A stretch of 64,000 nt of DNA, from assembly GCA_964478515.1 (NCBI GenBank), contig CAYZIL010000004.1, forward strand, positions 1-64,000, read 5' to 3'. Both the position numbers and the translations under genes were made by a program. Source of the DNA: HGM13233 sp964478515 (GTDB lineage: Bacteria; Bacillota; Clostridia; Oscillospirales; Ruminococcaceae). The notes below the pieces were generated by a model, which was given only the letters and a program-made list of their open reading frames with translations, was not told the origin of the DNA and made no database searches. Below are positions 24,806 to 33,586 of the stretch, one piece after another. Numbering within the stretch: position 1 is the stretch's first letter; each line of letters starts with the position of its first letter.

Positions 24806-25642
24806 TCAGCGGTTTTTGCTCTGCTTGCCGCCCTCGCGCAAGAGCGATATTTCGTCGAGCTTAAAGGACTTGGGCGCGGCGTCGGGCTCGCTGTCCAGCG
24901 ACACGCGCACTGTGCCGGTAAGAATGTAGCTGTCGGTAACGGTGCCGCGGCCGTCGGGCGTGTCGACCAGCGCCCCGTTGCGGGGGGTTATTTTCAGCAG
25001 CTCGTCATAGACGTCCTGCTCGTATTTCAAACAGCACATCAGCCGCCCGCAGCAGCCGCTTATTTTGACCGGGTTGAGCGACAGCCCCTGCTCCTTGGCC
25101 ATCTTAATAGACACGGGCTGAAAGTCGTGCAAAAAGCGGGTGCAGCAAAACTCATTGCCGCAAATGCCTATACCGCCGAGCATTTTGCTCTCGTCGCGCA
25201 CGCCGATTTGGCGCAGCTCAATGCGGGTGCGGAAAACGCCGGCAAGGTCCTTTACCAGGTCGCGAAAATCTATGCGCCCGTCGGCGGTGAAATAAAAGAG
25301 AATTTTGCTGTCGTCAAAGGTATACTCGACGTCGACCAGTTTCATGTCGAGCTTGTGCTCGGCTATTTTGCGCTCGGCCAACTTGAAGGCCTCTTTTTCT
25401 TTGGCTATGTGGCTTTCAAGCTTTTTGAGATCGCGCTCGTCGGCGACGCGCACAACCTCTTTGAGCGGCTTGGTAATTTCCTTGTCGCTGACGTCTGTGT
25501 TGCCCATTGCGACTGCGCCGCACTCAAGACCGCGCGCCGTCTCCACAACGACCTGCTGGCCCTTTTTCAGTTTTAGGTCGCCGGGCGCGAAATAATATGT
25601 CTTGCCGGAATTTCTGAAACGCACTCCGATTACTGTTGTCAT
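24806..25642 (-). CDS. ricT: PSP1-domain protein RicT (YaaT)
   Basis: 278 residues from ATG 25642 (MTTVIGVRF); the in-frame extension upstream lies inside holB and is rejected. The PSP1 domain with the cysteine-rich core GICGNEFCC...GCCGRLMCCLKYE is diagnostic. In Bacillus, RicT with RicA and RicF forms an Fe-S complex that directs RNase Y in mRNA maturation and affects sporulation, biofilm and competence. The gene follows holB as in Bacillus. RicA and RicF genes are not in the window. Confidence 0.94.
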   Translation of the reverse strand: MTTVIGVRFRNSGKTYYFAPGDLKLKKGQQVVVETARGLECGAVAMGNTDVSDKEITKPLKEVVRVADERDLKKLESHIAKEKEAFKLAERKIAEHKLDMKLVDVEYTFDDSKILFYFTADGRIDFRDLVKDLAGVFRTRIELRQIGVRDESKMLGGIGICGNEFCCTRFLHDFQPVSIKMAKEQGLSLNPVKISGCCGRLMCCLKYEQDVYDELLKITPRNGALVDTPDGRGTVTDSYILTGTVRVSLDSEPDAAPKSFKLDEISLLREGGKQSKNR

Positions 25643-25676
25643 TTGCAGCTCACTTTCAAATGGATAATCGCCGCGC

Positions 25677-26540
25677 TCACAGCTGCGCCGCCGCGGCGGC
25701 GCCCGCAAGGCGGGGCGAGACGTTCTTTTTTAACTGTGCGGCGGCGCTGTCGAGTATGCGCATTACCGCGGCGACGCGGCGGGTGTCCTTACCGCCCAGC
25801 CGCAAGCGCAGCGCCGAGCCCGCAAAGTCCAGCAGGCGCACTGCGGCGGCGCGCTCGGCACAGTTGTCGAGCAGCGCCATAAAGTCAAGTTTGTCCGCGG
25901 CAACAGCGGCTTTGGCCAGCGCCAGCGCCGCGCTGAGTTCCGCGCCGCTCACCTCGCCCCTGGCCGCTTTTTCCAGCGCGCCAAGACGGCCGCCGAACAC
26001 CTCGTAAGCCTCGTTCGGCACCGGCGGCAGGTTGGCGGCAGCGTAAGCGCGCGCCGCGTCGACACTGACCTCGCCGAGTGCAAACACGCGGCAGCGCGAC
26101 AGCACCGTGGCCGGCAGCGCGCCGCTGTCCGTGGCCGTAAGCAAGAACAGCACGCCGCGCGGCGGCTGTTCGAGTGTTTTCAAAAGCGCGTTTGCGGCGC
26201 CCGCCGTCAAGTCGGCGGCATTTTCAATTATCACCGCGCGCCTTTGCGCCAGCGCCGGCGCCTTGTTTATTTCAAAATCACAAGCGCGAATGTCGGCTAT
26301 GGGAATTTGTCCGGACTTGCCCGTGCCGCGCACGACCAGACAGTCTGGATGCTTTTCGCCGAGCACCAGCTGCGGGTTGTCGTCTAAAAAGTCGGCTGCC
26401 GCCAGCCGCGCCGCGTAGTTGCGCCCGCAACCGTCGGGGGCGATTATCAGCACGGCGCCGCCGTCGCTTTCGCGCAGTGCGGCGGCAAGCGCGGTTTTGA
26501 ACGAGTCGCCGCCGCAAAGCTGCTCAAGCATTGCGCTCAC
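25677..26540 (-). CDS. holB: DNA polymerase III subunit delta'
   Basis: 287 residues. AAA+-like clamp-loader fold with IENAADLTAGAANALLKTLEQPP (sensor/Walker B region), LPATVLSRCRVF (SRC motif) and a degenerate P-loop (APDGCGRNYAA), as expected for delta', which does not hydrolyse ATP. GTG 26540 overlaps the darA stop (GTGA); ATG 26531 is the alternative. Part of the clamp loader that places DnaN on DNA. Position matches Bacillus yaaQ-holB-yaaT. Confidence 0.93.
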   Translation of the reverse strand: MSAMLEQLCGGDSFKTALAAALRESDGGAVLIIAPDGCGRNYAARLAAADFLDDNPQLVLGEKHPDCLVVRGTGKSGQIPIADIRACDFEINKAPALAQRRAVIIENAADLTAGAANALLKTLEQPPRGVLFLLTATDSGALPATVLSRCRVFALGEVSVDAARAYAAANLPPVPNEAYEVFGGRLGALEKAARGEVSGAELSAALALAKAAVAADKLDFMALLDNCAERAAAVRLLDFAGSALRLRLGGKDTRRVAAVMRILDSAAAQLKKNVSPRLAGAAAAAQL

Positions 26541-26866
26541 AGCTTGAGAAATTGCTCTATGTTGGTAACTATCACGGTGGCGCCGCCGACAGTCACCTCG
26601 ACGGGCACCGACTGGGAAAAGTCCATGCCGTAGCCGTAGGTGTTCAGCGCCGGCACGCTTTCGCGGCGCTGCTTGCAGTGTTCGGATATAATGCCAAGCA
26701 CCTCGTCGACCTCGCCGTCCTCAACAGCGCTGAGAAAAGTGCAGTTGCCCGACTTCAAAAAACCGCCGGTGGTGGCGAGCCTGGTGACATAATACCCTTT
26801 TTCGACCAGCGCGTCCTGAACAGCCGTGGCGTCGTCCTTGCTGACTATAGCGGTTATTTGCTTCAT
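26537..26866 (-). CDS. darA: Cyclic-di-AMP receptor DarA (YaaQ/PstA, PII-like)
   Basis: 109 residues from ATG 26866 (RBS AAAGGAG). PII-like trimer protein with the family start MKQITAIVSKDDA, GYYVTRLATTGGFLKSGNCTFL and VTVGGATVIV. It binds c-di-AMP; the downstream partner is not established. Here it starts the holB-ricT block. The KtrA/KtrB-type K+ transporter, another likely c-di-AMP target, lies elsewhere in the window. Confidence 0.93.
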   Translation of the reverse strand: MKQITAIVSKDDATAVQDALVEKGYYVTRLATTGGFLKSGNCTFLSAVEDGEVDEVLGIISEHCKQRRESVPALNTYGYGMDFSQSVPVEVTVGGATVIVTNIEQFLKL

Positions 26867-26907
26867 ATGTCTGTCTCCTTTGGAGAAATGAAATCTACTC
26901 CTTATAT

Positions 26908-26936
26908 ATTGTAACAAACAGCGGGGGAAAAAGCAA
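26908..26936 (-). promoter_or_regulatory. Promoter of darA operon
   Basis: Minus strand TTGCTT (rc of 26931-26936), 17 bases, TACAAT (rc of 26908-26913), followed by the darA RBS. Confidence 0.6.
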
Positions 26937-27022
26937 AAAACACGCTAAAATTACTGGCAGTTTACACAGCTTGTCGGCTGGAAAAGTTTTCATCAAAGGG
27001 AAAACCGCGGCAAATCAAGGGG

Positions 27023-27052
27023 TTTTCCACATTTTCAACGGAGTTTTCAACG
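27023..27052 (+). promoter_or_regulatory. Cluster of DnaA-box-like 9-mers upstream of nrdJ
   Basis: TTTTCCACA (27023-27031), TTTTCAACG (27032-27040) and TTTTCAACG (27044-27052) in tandem. The same TTCAAC core recurs at the dnaA promoter and in the dnaA-dnaN intergenic region, so this may be a DnaA-regulated site. The region 26937-27160 holds no gene. Confidence 0.5.
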
Positions 27053-27160
27053 CACGTTACAATTAAACAAATATACCGGTTGTAATCAGCGCTGTGCCAA
27101 GGCCGCGGCGGCGTGTGCCCACATCAACCCGCCGCGCGAAGATATATATTTGCGGCGGCG

Positions 27161-27226
27161 TTGACACCATCAACACATTTTATTACAATTATTCATGCTG
27201 GAAGAACAATAACAATATATTGTATC
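27161..27226 (+). promoter_or_regulatory. nrdJ promoter with NrdR-box-like palindrome
   Basis: TTGACA (27161-27166), 17-base spacer, TACAAT (27184-27189). About 20 bases further, ACAATATATTGT (27212-27223) is a perfect palindrome matching the core of NrdR boxes. Only one clear box is seen; NrdR usually uses two spaced about 31 bases apart. No cobalamin riboswitch is visible. Confidence 0.65.
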
Positions 27227-27238
27227 ACGAGGGACAGA

Positions 27239-29548
27239 ATGGAAAACCTGGCACTGAGCGACAACGCGCTGAGCGTATTGCAGCGCAGGTACCTTACCAA
27301 AGACAAGGACGGCAATATTACCGAAACGCCCCAGCAGTTGTTTGCGCGCGTGGCGGCGGCAGTGGCGACGGCCGACGCCAATTACGGCGGCGACGTAAAC
27401 GCCGCGGCGACCGGTTTTTACGAGATGATGACCTCGCTGCGCTTTTTGCCCAATTCGCCGACGCTGATGAACGCCGGCCGACCGCTGGGCCAACTGTCGG
27501 CCTGTTTTGTGCTGCCCATTGAGGACAGCATGGAGGCCATTTTTGAGACGATAAAAAATGCGGCGCTGATACACAAATCGGGCGGCGGCACCGGCTTTAG
27601 CTTTTCGCGGCTGCGCCCGGCAGGAGACGTTGTCAACACTACGGGCGGCGTTGCCTCCGGCCCGGTCAGCTTTATGCGCGTATTCAATATGGCGACCGAG
27701 GCCGTCAAGCAGGGCGGTACTCGCCGCGGCGCCAACATGGGCATACTGCGCGTCGACCACCCGGACATACTCTCCTTTATTTCCTGCAAGCAGGACAACG
27801 CCGACATCACAAACTTCAATATTTCCGTCGGCATTACCGACGAATTTTTGCGCGCGCTTGACAGCGGCAGCGAATACGAGCTTATTAACCCCAGCAGCAA
27901 GCAGCCGGTCGGCAAGCTGTCGGCGCGCGAGGTTTTTGCCAACATTGTCGACAGCGCCTGGCACAACGGCGAGCCGGGAATAGTTTTTCTCGACCGGCTT
28001 AACCGCGACAATGTCGTGCCGGCACTGGGTGAAATAGAAAGCACCAACCCCTGCGGCGAGCAGCCGCTGCTGCCCTACGAGAGCTGCAATCTCGGCTCGA
28101 TTAACCTGGTAAAAATGCTAAAAACCGGCGACGACGGCCGCGCCGCGGTAGATTTTGACCTGCTCGCCGCCACTGTCGACGAGGCTGTGCATTTTCTCGA
28201 CAACGTAATTGACGTCAACAACTACCCGTTGCCGCAAATTGCGCAGATGACGCGCTCAACGCGCAAAATCGGTCTCGGCGTAATGGGCTTTGCCGACATG
28301 CTACTCTATCTCGGCGTCCCCTACAATTCCGACGCCGCCGTAGAGTTTGCCGGCAAGCTGATGGAGTTCATCACCGCCGAGGGGCGGCGCGCCTCACAGC
28401 GGCTGGCCGAGACGCGCGGCGCCTTCCCCATGTTCGCCAACAGCACCCTTGCCGGCGGCCCGCCGGTGCGCAACGCCACCGTAACGACCATTGCGCCCAC
28501 CGGCACGCTTTCAATTTTGGCCGGCTGCAGCAGCGGTGTGGAGCCCGTTTTTGCCTACGCTTTTGTGCGCAACATTATGGACAACACCCAGATGGTGGAA
28601 ATAAATCCCGTGCTCGAAAGAGTGCTTGAGGCTGCCGGCCTTGCCGGCGACGAGCTTCGCCACCGCATTGCCGAGTCGGGAACCGTCGCCCACATAGATG
28701 AAATTCCCCAGCAGATTCGCGACGTCTTCGTCTGCGCGCACGACGTCAGCCCGGAATACCATATCCGCATTCAGGCCGCTTTCCAAAAGTACACTGACAA
28801 CGCGGTTTCCAAAACGGTCAATTTCCCGCGCGACGCCACGCGTGACGACGTCGCCAAGGTCTACCTGCTGGCCGAAAAGCTCGGCTGCAAGGGCGTTACA
28901 ATTTACCGCGACGGTTCGCGCGACAACCAGGTGCTCAACATCGGCGCGCTCAACGGCGGCGGCAAAAAAGCCGACACTGCCGGCGACGAAAAGCTGACGC
29001 CGCGCGAGCGCCCCGCCGTCACCACCGGCTATACCGAGCGCGTGCGCACCGGCTGCGGCAACTTGTACATTACCGTAAACTACGACGACAAGGGCATTTG
29101 CGAGGTGTTTACCAGTACCGGCAAGGGCGGCGGCTGCCCGTCGCAGTCCGAGGCCACGGCAAGACTGATGTCGCTCGCTTTGCGCTGCGGCGTCTCGCCG
29201 GACAAGATACTCACCCAGCTCAAGGGCATTCGCTGCCCGTCAACTATGCGCGTGCAGGGGCTTTCGTGCTCCTCGTGCCCAGACGCCATTGCCCGCACTG
29301 TGGCCAAGGCCGAAAAATACCGTCGCGAACACGCCGCTGTTGCCGGCGACACGCTCAGCGACGCCGCACCATCACCGGTCGACAGGCGGCTTGCCGCCGC
29401 AATTACCGAACCGCAGCCCGAAGCGCCCGCCGCGAGCGAAAGCGCTGCCGAGGCGGCGGGGCCTGTGTGCCCCGAGTGCGGCCAGTCCGTGACACACGAG
29501 GGCGGCTGCGTTATCTGCCACAGCTGCGGCTACTCCAAGTGCGGCTGA
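27239..29548 (+). CDS. nrdJ: Adenosylcobalamin-dependent ribonucleoside-diphosphate reductase (class II)
   Basis: 769 residues from ATG 27239 (RBS GAGGGA); longer in-frame starts have no support. The catalytic core shows LSACFVLP (first redox Cys), NPCGEQPLLPYESCNLGS (thiyl radical Cys and Glu) and PTGTLSILAGCSSG. A TSCPD domain (about residues 595-690, with VRTGCGNLYITVNYDD) and a C-terminal zinc ribbon CPECG...CHSCGYSKC follow, as in NrdJ of Clostridia. It makes deoxynucleotides without oxygen using a cobalamin-derived radical. NrdR and perhaps DnaA control is suggested by upstream sites. Confidence 0.96.
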   Translation: MENLALSDNALSVLQRRYLTKDKDGNITETPQQLFARVAAAVATADANYGGDVNAAATGFYEMMTSLRFLPNSPTLMNAGRPLGQLSACFVLPIEDSMEAIFETIKNAALIHKSGGGTGFSFSRLRPAGDVVNTTGGVASGPVSFMRVFNMATEAVKQGGTRRGANMGILRVDHPDILSFISCKQDNADITNFNISVGITDEFLRALDSGSEYELINPSSKQPVGKLSAREVFANIVDSAWHNGEPGIVFLDRLNRDNVVPALGEIESTNPCGEQPLLPYESCNLGSINLVKMLKTGDDGRAAVDFDLLAATVDEAVHFLDNVIDVNNYPLPQIAQMTRSTRKIGLGVMGFADMLLYLGVPYNSDAAVEFAGKLMEFITAEGRRASQRLAETRGAFPMFANSTLAGGPPVRNATVTTIAPTGTLSILAGCSSGVEPVFAYAFVRNIMDNTQMVEINPVLERVLEAAGLAGDELRHRIAESGTVAHIDEIPQQIRDVFVCAHDVSPEYHIRIQAAFQKYTDNAVSKTVNFPRDATRDDVAKVYLLAEKLGCKGVTIYRDGSRDNQVLNIGALNGGGKKADTAGDEKLTPRERPAVTTGYTERVRTGCGNLYITVNYDDKGICEVFTSTGKGGGCPSQSEATARLMSLALRCGVSPDKILTQLKGIRCPSTMRVQGLSCSSCPDAIARTVAKAEKYRREHAAVAGDTLSDAAPSPVDRRLAAAITEPQPEAPAASESAAEAAGPVCPECGQSVTHEGGCVICHSCGYSKCG

Positions 29549-29560
29549 AAATAAAAGACC

Positions 29561-29595
29561 AACGCGCCGGCTGTGTGAGAGTCGGCGCGTTTTTT
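29561..29595 (+). terminator. nrdJ terminator
   Basis: AACGCGCCG/CGGCGCGTT stem followed by six T, 13 bases after the nrdJ stop. Confidence 0.85.
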
Positions 29596-29611
29596 GTCTT
29601 TCGCCGCGGTT

Positions 29612-30142
29612 TTACAACTCCGCCGCAGCGCTTTCGGCGCTCAGCAGACCGCTGAGCACGTCGGCATGGCAGTCCTCGTCGCGGGCTATGCGCAGCAGCA
29701 GCGCGCGCACCGCGGCGTTTTCGGTGACGCCGGCATGGTAGCGGTAGCGCGCGGCGGCGTCGAGCTCGCCGGTAACGTCGCGCGTGAGCATGTCGCGGCG
29801 CAGTTTTCCGTAGCCGACGTCAGCGCCGCTCCACCAGCGCTCAGCGCCAATTGCGTCCGCGCTGTAGCGCGGGTCCGCGTCCAGGGCGAGCAGCGCCCCG
29901 GCCAGCAGTTCGGCGTGTTTCATTTCCGTCAGCGCAATATTCTCCAGCACGGCGGCGGTGTCCGGGTCCTGCTTGCGCAGCAGCACGCTCTGGTACATGT
30001 AGGCGCTCAGCGCCGTCAGTTCCGAGCGCGCTCCCGCATAGTCCTCGCGCAGCAACAGCGCGGTTTCGGGGTCATTTCGTCCGGCGGATACCTCGGGATA
30101 GGGCTCCGCCAGAGCACAGCTGATAATATCTTTTTCCGACAC
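29612..30142 (-). CDS. Ferritin-like diiron/dimanganese protein
   Basis: 176 residues from GTG 30142, selected because AAAGGAG lies seven bases upstream; an in-frame start at 30169 lacks such a site. Helical ferritin-like fold with E...ExxH pairs (ALTEMKHAELL and IARDEDCHADVL), close in style to manganese-catalase or CotJC-like proteins. A role in peroxide defence or metal handling fits an anaerobe, but activity cannot be read from sequence. Monocistronic, convergent with nrdJ. Confidence 0.78.
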   Translation of the reverse strand: MSEKDIISCALAEPYPEVSAGRNDPETALLLREDYAGARSELTALSAYMYQSVLLRKQDPDTAAVLENIALTEMKHAELLAGALLALDADPRYSADAIGAERWWSGADVGYGKLRRDMLTRDVTGELDAAARYRYHAGVTENAAVRALLLRIARDEDCHADVLSGLLSAESAAAEL

Positions 30143-30294
30143 AGTCTGTCTCCTTTCGCATGTGTTCAATACATTATATTCACCGCGCTCTTAGCCGCGA
30201 CGCTTTTTAAATAAAGTGTCGCTTATTTTCGCCGCAGCTGCCGCTTCTTACCGCTTGCTTGTACCGTGAGCGGCTGTGGCCGCAAAAAAGCGCT

Positions 30295-30341
30295 AAAAAA
30301 GCCCCCGCGAAGGCTTCTCAGCCTTCGTCGGGGGCTTTTTC
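30295..30341. terminator. Bidirectional terminator
   Basis: Stem GCCCCCGCGAAGGCT paired with AGCCTTCGTCGGGGGC, flanked by A6 and T5. It serves the sugar-transferase gene on the minus strand. Confidence 0.85.
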
Positions 30342-30374
30342 GTTTTGTTGCTTGCCGCGCGCTTGCGGCGGCGC

Positions 30375-31760
30375 TTATTCTTTGTTTTCCTTGCCGTTCT
30401 CAAGCTCTTGGGTAAATTCGTCGAGCGTCTGCACGTCGAAACCGGACGTGCTCTCTTTAATAAACATTACCTTGACGGTGACAAAGAGTATGCGCAAGTC
30501 CGTCATCAGCGAGCAGTGCTCAATATAGAGCAGGTCCATTTTCAGCTTGTCCTCGTAAGAGGTGTTGTAGCGGCCGTAAACCTGCGCAAAGCCGGTCAGG
30601 CCGGCCTTAACTTTCATCCGGTAACGGAACTCCGGCATCAGCTCGCAGTAGCGCTGCACATTCTCTATGCGCTCGGCGCGCGGCCCGACGAGCGACATTT
30701 CGCCCTTGAGAATATTGACGAACTGCGGCAGCTCGTCAATGCGCGTGGCGCGAATGAAGCGTCCTATGGGCGTTATGCGCGGGTCGTCGTCGACAGTAAA
30801 CTGCGCGCCATCTTTTTCGGCGTCAACTATCATGCTGCGAAACTTTACCAGCGTAAACGGCTTGAGGTTGCGCGTATAGCGCACCTGCTTGAAAAATACC
30901 GGCCCGCCGTCGTACATTTTAATAATTATGGCCACTACCAGCATTACCGGGGAGGTAATAACCAGGCCGAACACCGACACGAAAATGTCGAATATCCGCT
31001 TGAGGGCCAGCTGTTCGAGCGAGAAGGAGCGGTTGCGGCACAAGTAGAGCAGCGAGTCGCTTATAAAGGTCTCGCCCGCCTCGTGGAAAATGATGTCCTG
31101 TATTGTCGGGGTGACGAAAAGTCGCTTGTCATTCTCAAAGCAGTAGGACATTATTTCGCTGCGCAGTTCGCGCGACACGCTGCCGATAACTACCGTGTTG
31201 TTGTCGCCGATAGTCGCGGTTATCTCGTCTATTCCGGCGGACTCGTGGCAGACCGCGCAGATGTCGTAATGCTTTTTCATCTCGCAGAACTTTTGCACTA
31301 CCGACATGTCGGCGGGGTCGTCGGAACAGATTATTACCGTGCTGCGCGCCGGGTAAAGCTTGAAATATGCCCTGTCGGCAACGACGTAAAGCAGTACGCC
31401 GACGACCAACTGCACGGCCATTGCCAAAAGCAGCATCCAGGGCACCAGCATTGACTCGGCTATCAGCGAGAGCACAAAGTAAAAAATAAAGTCAGACAGC
31501 GCCACGCTCAAAGCGTAGCAGAAAACCAGCTCCGTGAGTCGGGCGTGGCCGATACGAAAGCTGTCGTAGGTATAAATAAAGATGTAGAATATGGCGAGGT
31601 ACAAGAGCGTGAGAATAATATTGCCGCGTTTCGGAAATATCGCCTGCGGGTAGAAGGTAAAGACCGTGTACATAAAAATGCCCACGGCGGCAAAAATTAT
31701 CAGCAGCTTGCACACCGCCATTACCGCTTTGCGGAAATTGCGCGGGGTGAATTTGACCAC
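30375..31760 (-). CDS. Polyprenyl glycosylphosphotransferase (sugar transferase, exopolysaccharide type)
   Basis: 461 residues: four N-terminal membrane helices (about 10-120), a Rossmann-like CoA-binding-type region (about 135-235), one more membrane helix (about 265-290) and the catalytic bacterial sugar transferase domain with VKFRSM, TRIDELPQFVNIL, GEMSLVGPR and VKAGLTGFAQVYGRYN. These enzymes put the first sugar-1-phosphate on undecaprenyl phosphate for capsule or glycan synthesis. It stands alone, without other glycan genes in the window. Confidence 0.94.
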   Translation of the reverse strand: MVKFTPRNFRKAVMAVCKLLIIFAAVGIFMYTVFTFYPQAIFPKRGNIILTLLYLAIFYIFIYTYDSFRIGHARLTELVFCYALSVALSDFIFYFVLSLIAESMLVPWMLLLAMAVQLVVGVLLYVVADRAYFKLYPARSTVIICSDDPADMSVVQKFCEMKKHYDICAVCHESAGIDEITATIGDNNTVVIGSVSRELRSEIMSYCFENDKRLFVTPTIQDIIFHEAGETFISDSLLYLCRNRSFSLEQLALKRIFDIFVSVFGLVITSPVMLVVAIIIKMYDGGPVFFKQVRYTRNLKPFTLVKFRSMIVDAEKDGAQFTVDDDPRITPIGRFIRATRIDELPQFVNILKGEMSLVGPRAERIENVQRYCELMPEFRYRMKVKAGLTGFAQVYGRYNTSYEDKLKMDLLYIEHCSLMTDLRILFVTVKVMFIKESTSGFDVQTLDEFTQELENGKENKE

Positions 31761-31776
31761 TTGAAGCCTCCGCCGT

Positions 31777-32010
31777 TCAGGCGTTTTTGATTATTTTGAA
31801 AAATACCAGCAATGCCAGCACAAAGCCGACCACGCAGTAAAGTGAAACGACCCACAGCACTATGCGAAGCAGCCAGCCGATTATCGGCAGCTTGCCCAGC
31901 AGCTTACCCAGCCACGAGGCGACCGCGCCGACTACCAAATAGATTACCAGCGAAATGACCAGCGAACGAGCAGTGGGTACATCATAACTAAGCGGGAAAA
32001 ATGCTTTCAT
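31777..32010 (-). CDS. Small two-helix membrane protein
   Basis: 77 residues, hydrophobic from about 16 to 72 with a glycine-rich turn (GKLLGKLPIIGW). Family not recognised. It lies 16 bases upstream of the sugar transferase on the same strand and is probably co-transcribed. RBS AGGAGG at about 32018. Confidence 0.7.
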   Translation of the reverse strand: MKAFFPLSYDVPTARSLVISLVIYLVVGAVASWLGKLLGKLPIIGWLLRIVLWVVSLYCVVGFVLALLVFFKIIKNA

Positions 32011-32074
32011 TTTTTATCCTCCTGTATACAGCATACATTTTAATATAAACAGCACCAAAAAGCAAACGCACCGC

Positions 32075-32938
32075 TCACACCAGCAGCAGCAGCGTGCCGG
32101 CGACTATCAGCACCAGCCCGGCAAGCGCGCGGCGGCTGAGCTTTTCGCCCAGCGCGAAATAGGAAAAAGCCACCGTAATAATTATACTCAGCTTGTCAAT
32201 GGGCACGACCAGCCCGGCCTCGCCCGTCTGCAGCGCCCGGTAGTAGCACAGCCAGGACAGCCCGGTGGCGACGCCCGACAAAACTATAAACAGCAAGCTG
32301 CGGCGGTCTATTTTGCCAATCTGCTTTTGCGTGCCCTGCGCAAAGACTATTGCCCAGGCCATCGCCAGCACGACTACAGTGCGCAGCGCCGTGCCGAGAT
32401 TGGACTCGACGCCCGCTATGCCCAGCTTGCCGAGTATAGCGGTGGCGGCGGCAAAGACGGCCGAGCCCGCCGCCCACAGCAGCCAACCGCGCCGCGAGCG
32501 CCCGTCCGACTGCTTTTTTTCTATCATCAGCCAGGTACCCAGGCCGATAAGCGCCATGCACACTATTTTAAGCGCGCCGAGCGGCTCGCCCAAAAAGAGC
32601 GCCGCCGCCAGCATTGTGAGCAGCACCGACGATTTGTCTACCGGCACTACCTTGTTGACGTCGCCGAGCGACAGCGCCCGGAAATAACATATCCACGAGG
32701 TGCCCGTCGTCAGTCCGGAAAGCCCCAAAAACAGCAGGGTGCGCGCGCTGATGTCGCCGATTGTGTTCTGCGAGCCTACTACAAACACCATCAGCCAGGC
32801 AAAAAGCAGCACCACAACGGTGCGCATGGCCGTGGCAAGGTGCGAGTCGACGTTTTTTATTCCGACCTTGGCAAGTATGCTGGTGGCGCCGGCAAACAGC
32901 GCCGAGCCCAGCGCAAACAACAGCCACATAAAATTCAC
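32075..32938 (-). CDS. EamA-family (DMT) transporter
   Basis: 287 residues, ten membrane helices in two homologous halves, each with a LSGxxTGxSWxCYFRAL-type element (GLSGLTTGTSWICYFRAL and VLSGVATGLSWLCYYRAL) and PVDKSSVLLT / PIDKLSIIIT. Duplicate halves are typical of EamA exporters or importers of metabolites. Substrate unknown. It starts 13 bases after the stop of the nucleotidyltransferase-like gene. Confidence 0.92.
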   Translation of the reverse strand: MNFMWLLFALGSALFAGATSILAKVGIKNVDSHLATAMRTVVVLLFAWLMVFVVGSQNTIGDISARTLLFLGLSGLTTGTSWICYFRALSLGDVNKVVPVDKSSVLLTMLAAALFLGEPLGALKIVCMALIGLGTWLMIEKKQSDGRSRRGWLLWAAGSAVFAAATAILGKLGIAGVESNLGTALRTVVVLAMAWAIVFAQGTQKQIGKIDRRSLLFIVLSGVATGLSWLCYYRALQTGEAGLVVPIDKLSIIITVAFSYFALGEKLSRRALAGLVLIVAGTLLLLV

Positions 32939-32951
32939 TTCTTTCCTATAT

Positions 32952-33506
32952 TTAAGCGAGCAGCGTCTCTATTTCGCGGCGCAGCGGCGCCGGCAGCGGC
33001 TGTTCAAGCGCGCGGCGCAGCAGCTGCGGGTGGTCGAGCTGTTTTTCCAGCCGGGCGCGCAGCAGTTCCGCTTTGGCGGTGCGGCCCATCAGCGAATAGA
33101 GCACAAACCAGTCCTCGCCGCAAGCCAGCGGCACGCTGACGCCGTTTACGTCAATGAGCTCGCTCGCCGCGTCGTCAAGTATGTAGCGGTATATGCCGGC
33201 CTCGCTGCGCACCGCAAACTCGCACATCAGGTCTACGTCTACGCCGCCGACGGTATATTCGCGAAAGGTAAGCGTGTCGTAGCGCAGTTTGTCGACGTCG
33301 GTATTTTCCAGCGTACCCACCGCGCCGAGCACCGCCGCGGCCGCCGCGTCGCCGCCGCGCTCGGTCTCAATGTCAAAATCGTTGAAAGCGTCCGTCCAGC
33401 CGCGCAAATAGAGCATTGCCGACGAACACAGCGCCCAGCGCACGCCGGCGTCGTTCAGCGCTTGCGCTATGCGCGCAAAGCATTGCAGCTTTTGTGCCGT
33501 TTCCAT
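32952..33506 (-). CDS. Nucleotidyltransferase-fold protein
   Basis: 184 residues. An N-terminal helix leads into WALCSSAMLYLRG and the paired acidic motif NDFDIE, with a third acid in VDVDLMCEF, the pattern of minimal nucleotidyltransferases (aminoglycoside or MNT type). No substrate can be named. Same strand as EamA, likely one transcript. Confidence 0.72.
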   Translation of the reverse strand: METAQKLQCFARIAQALNDAGVRWALCSSAMLYLRGWTDAFNDFDIETERGGDAAAAAVLGAVGTLENTDVDKLRYDTLTFREYTVGGVDVDLMCEFAVRSEAGIYRYILDDAASELIDVNGVSVPLACGEDWFVLYSLMGRTAKAELLRARLEKQLDHPQLLRRALEQPLPAPLRREIETLLA

Positions 33507-33523
33507 TGCATTACTCTCCTTCG

Positions 33524-33563
33524 AAAAAAGCCCCGCCGCTGCGAATTTCGCCTCGGACGGGGC
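33524..33563 (-). terminator. Terminator after YcxB-like gene
   Basis: Minus-strand GCCCCG/CGGGGC outer stem with an inner CGAAATTCG hairpin, followed by six T. Confidence 0.7.
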
Positions 33564-33586
33564 CGCCGTGTATTTTTATGTATGTG

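Noticed and set aside
26920..27238. Cobalamin riboswitch upstream of the B12-dependent reductase
   Set aside because: No B12-box-like GCCACTG and no multistem structure could be seen; DnaA-like and NrdR-like sites explain the region better.
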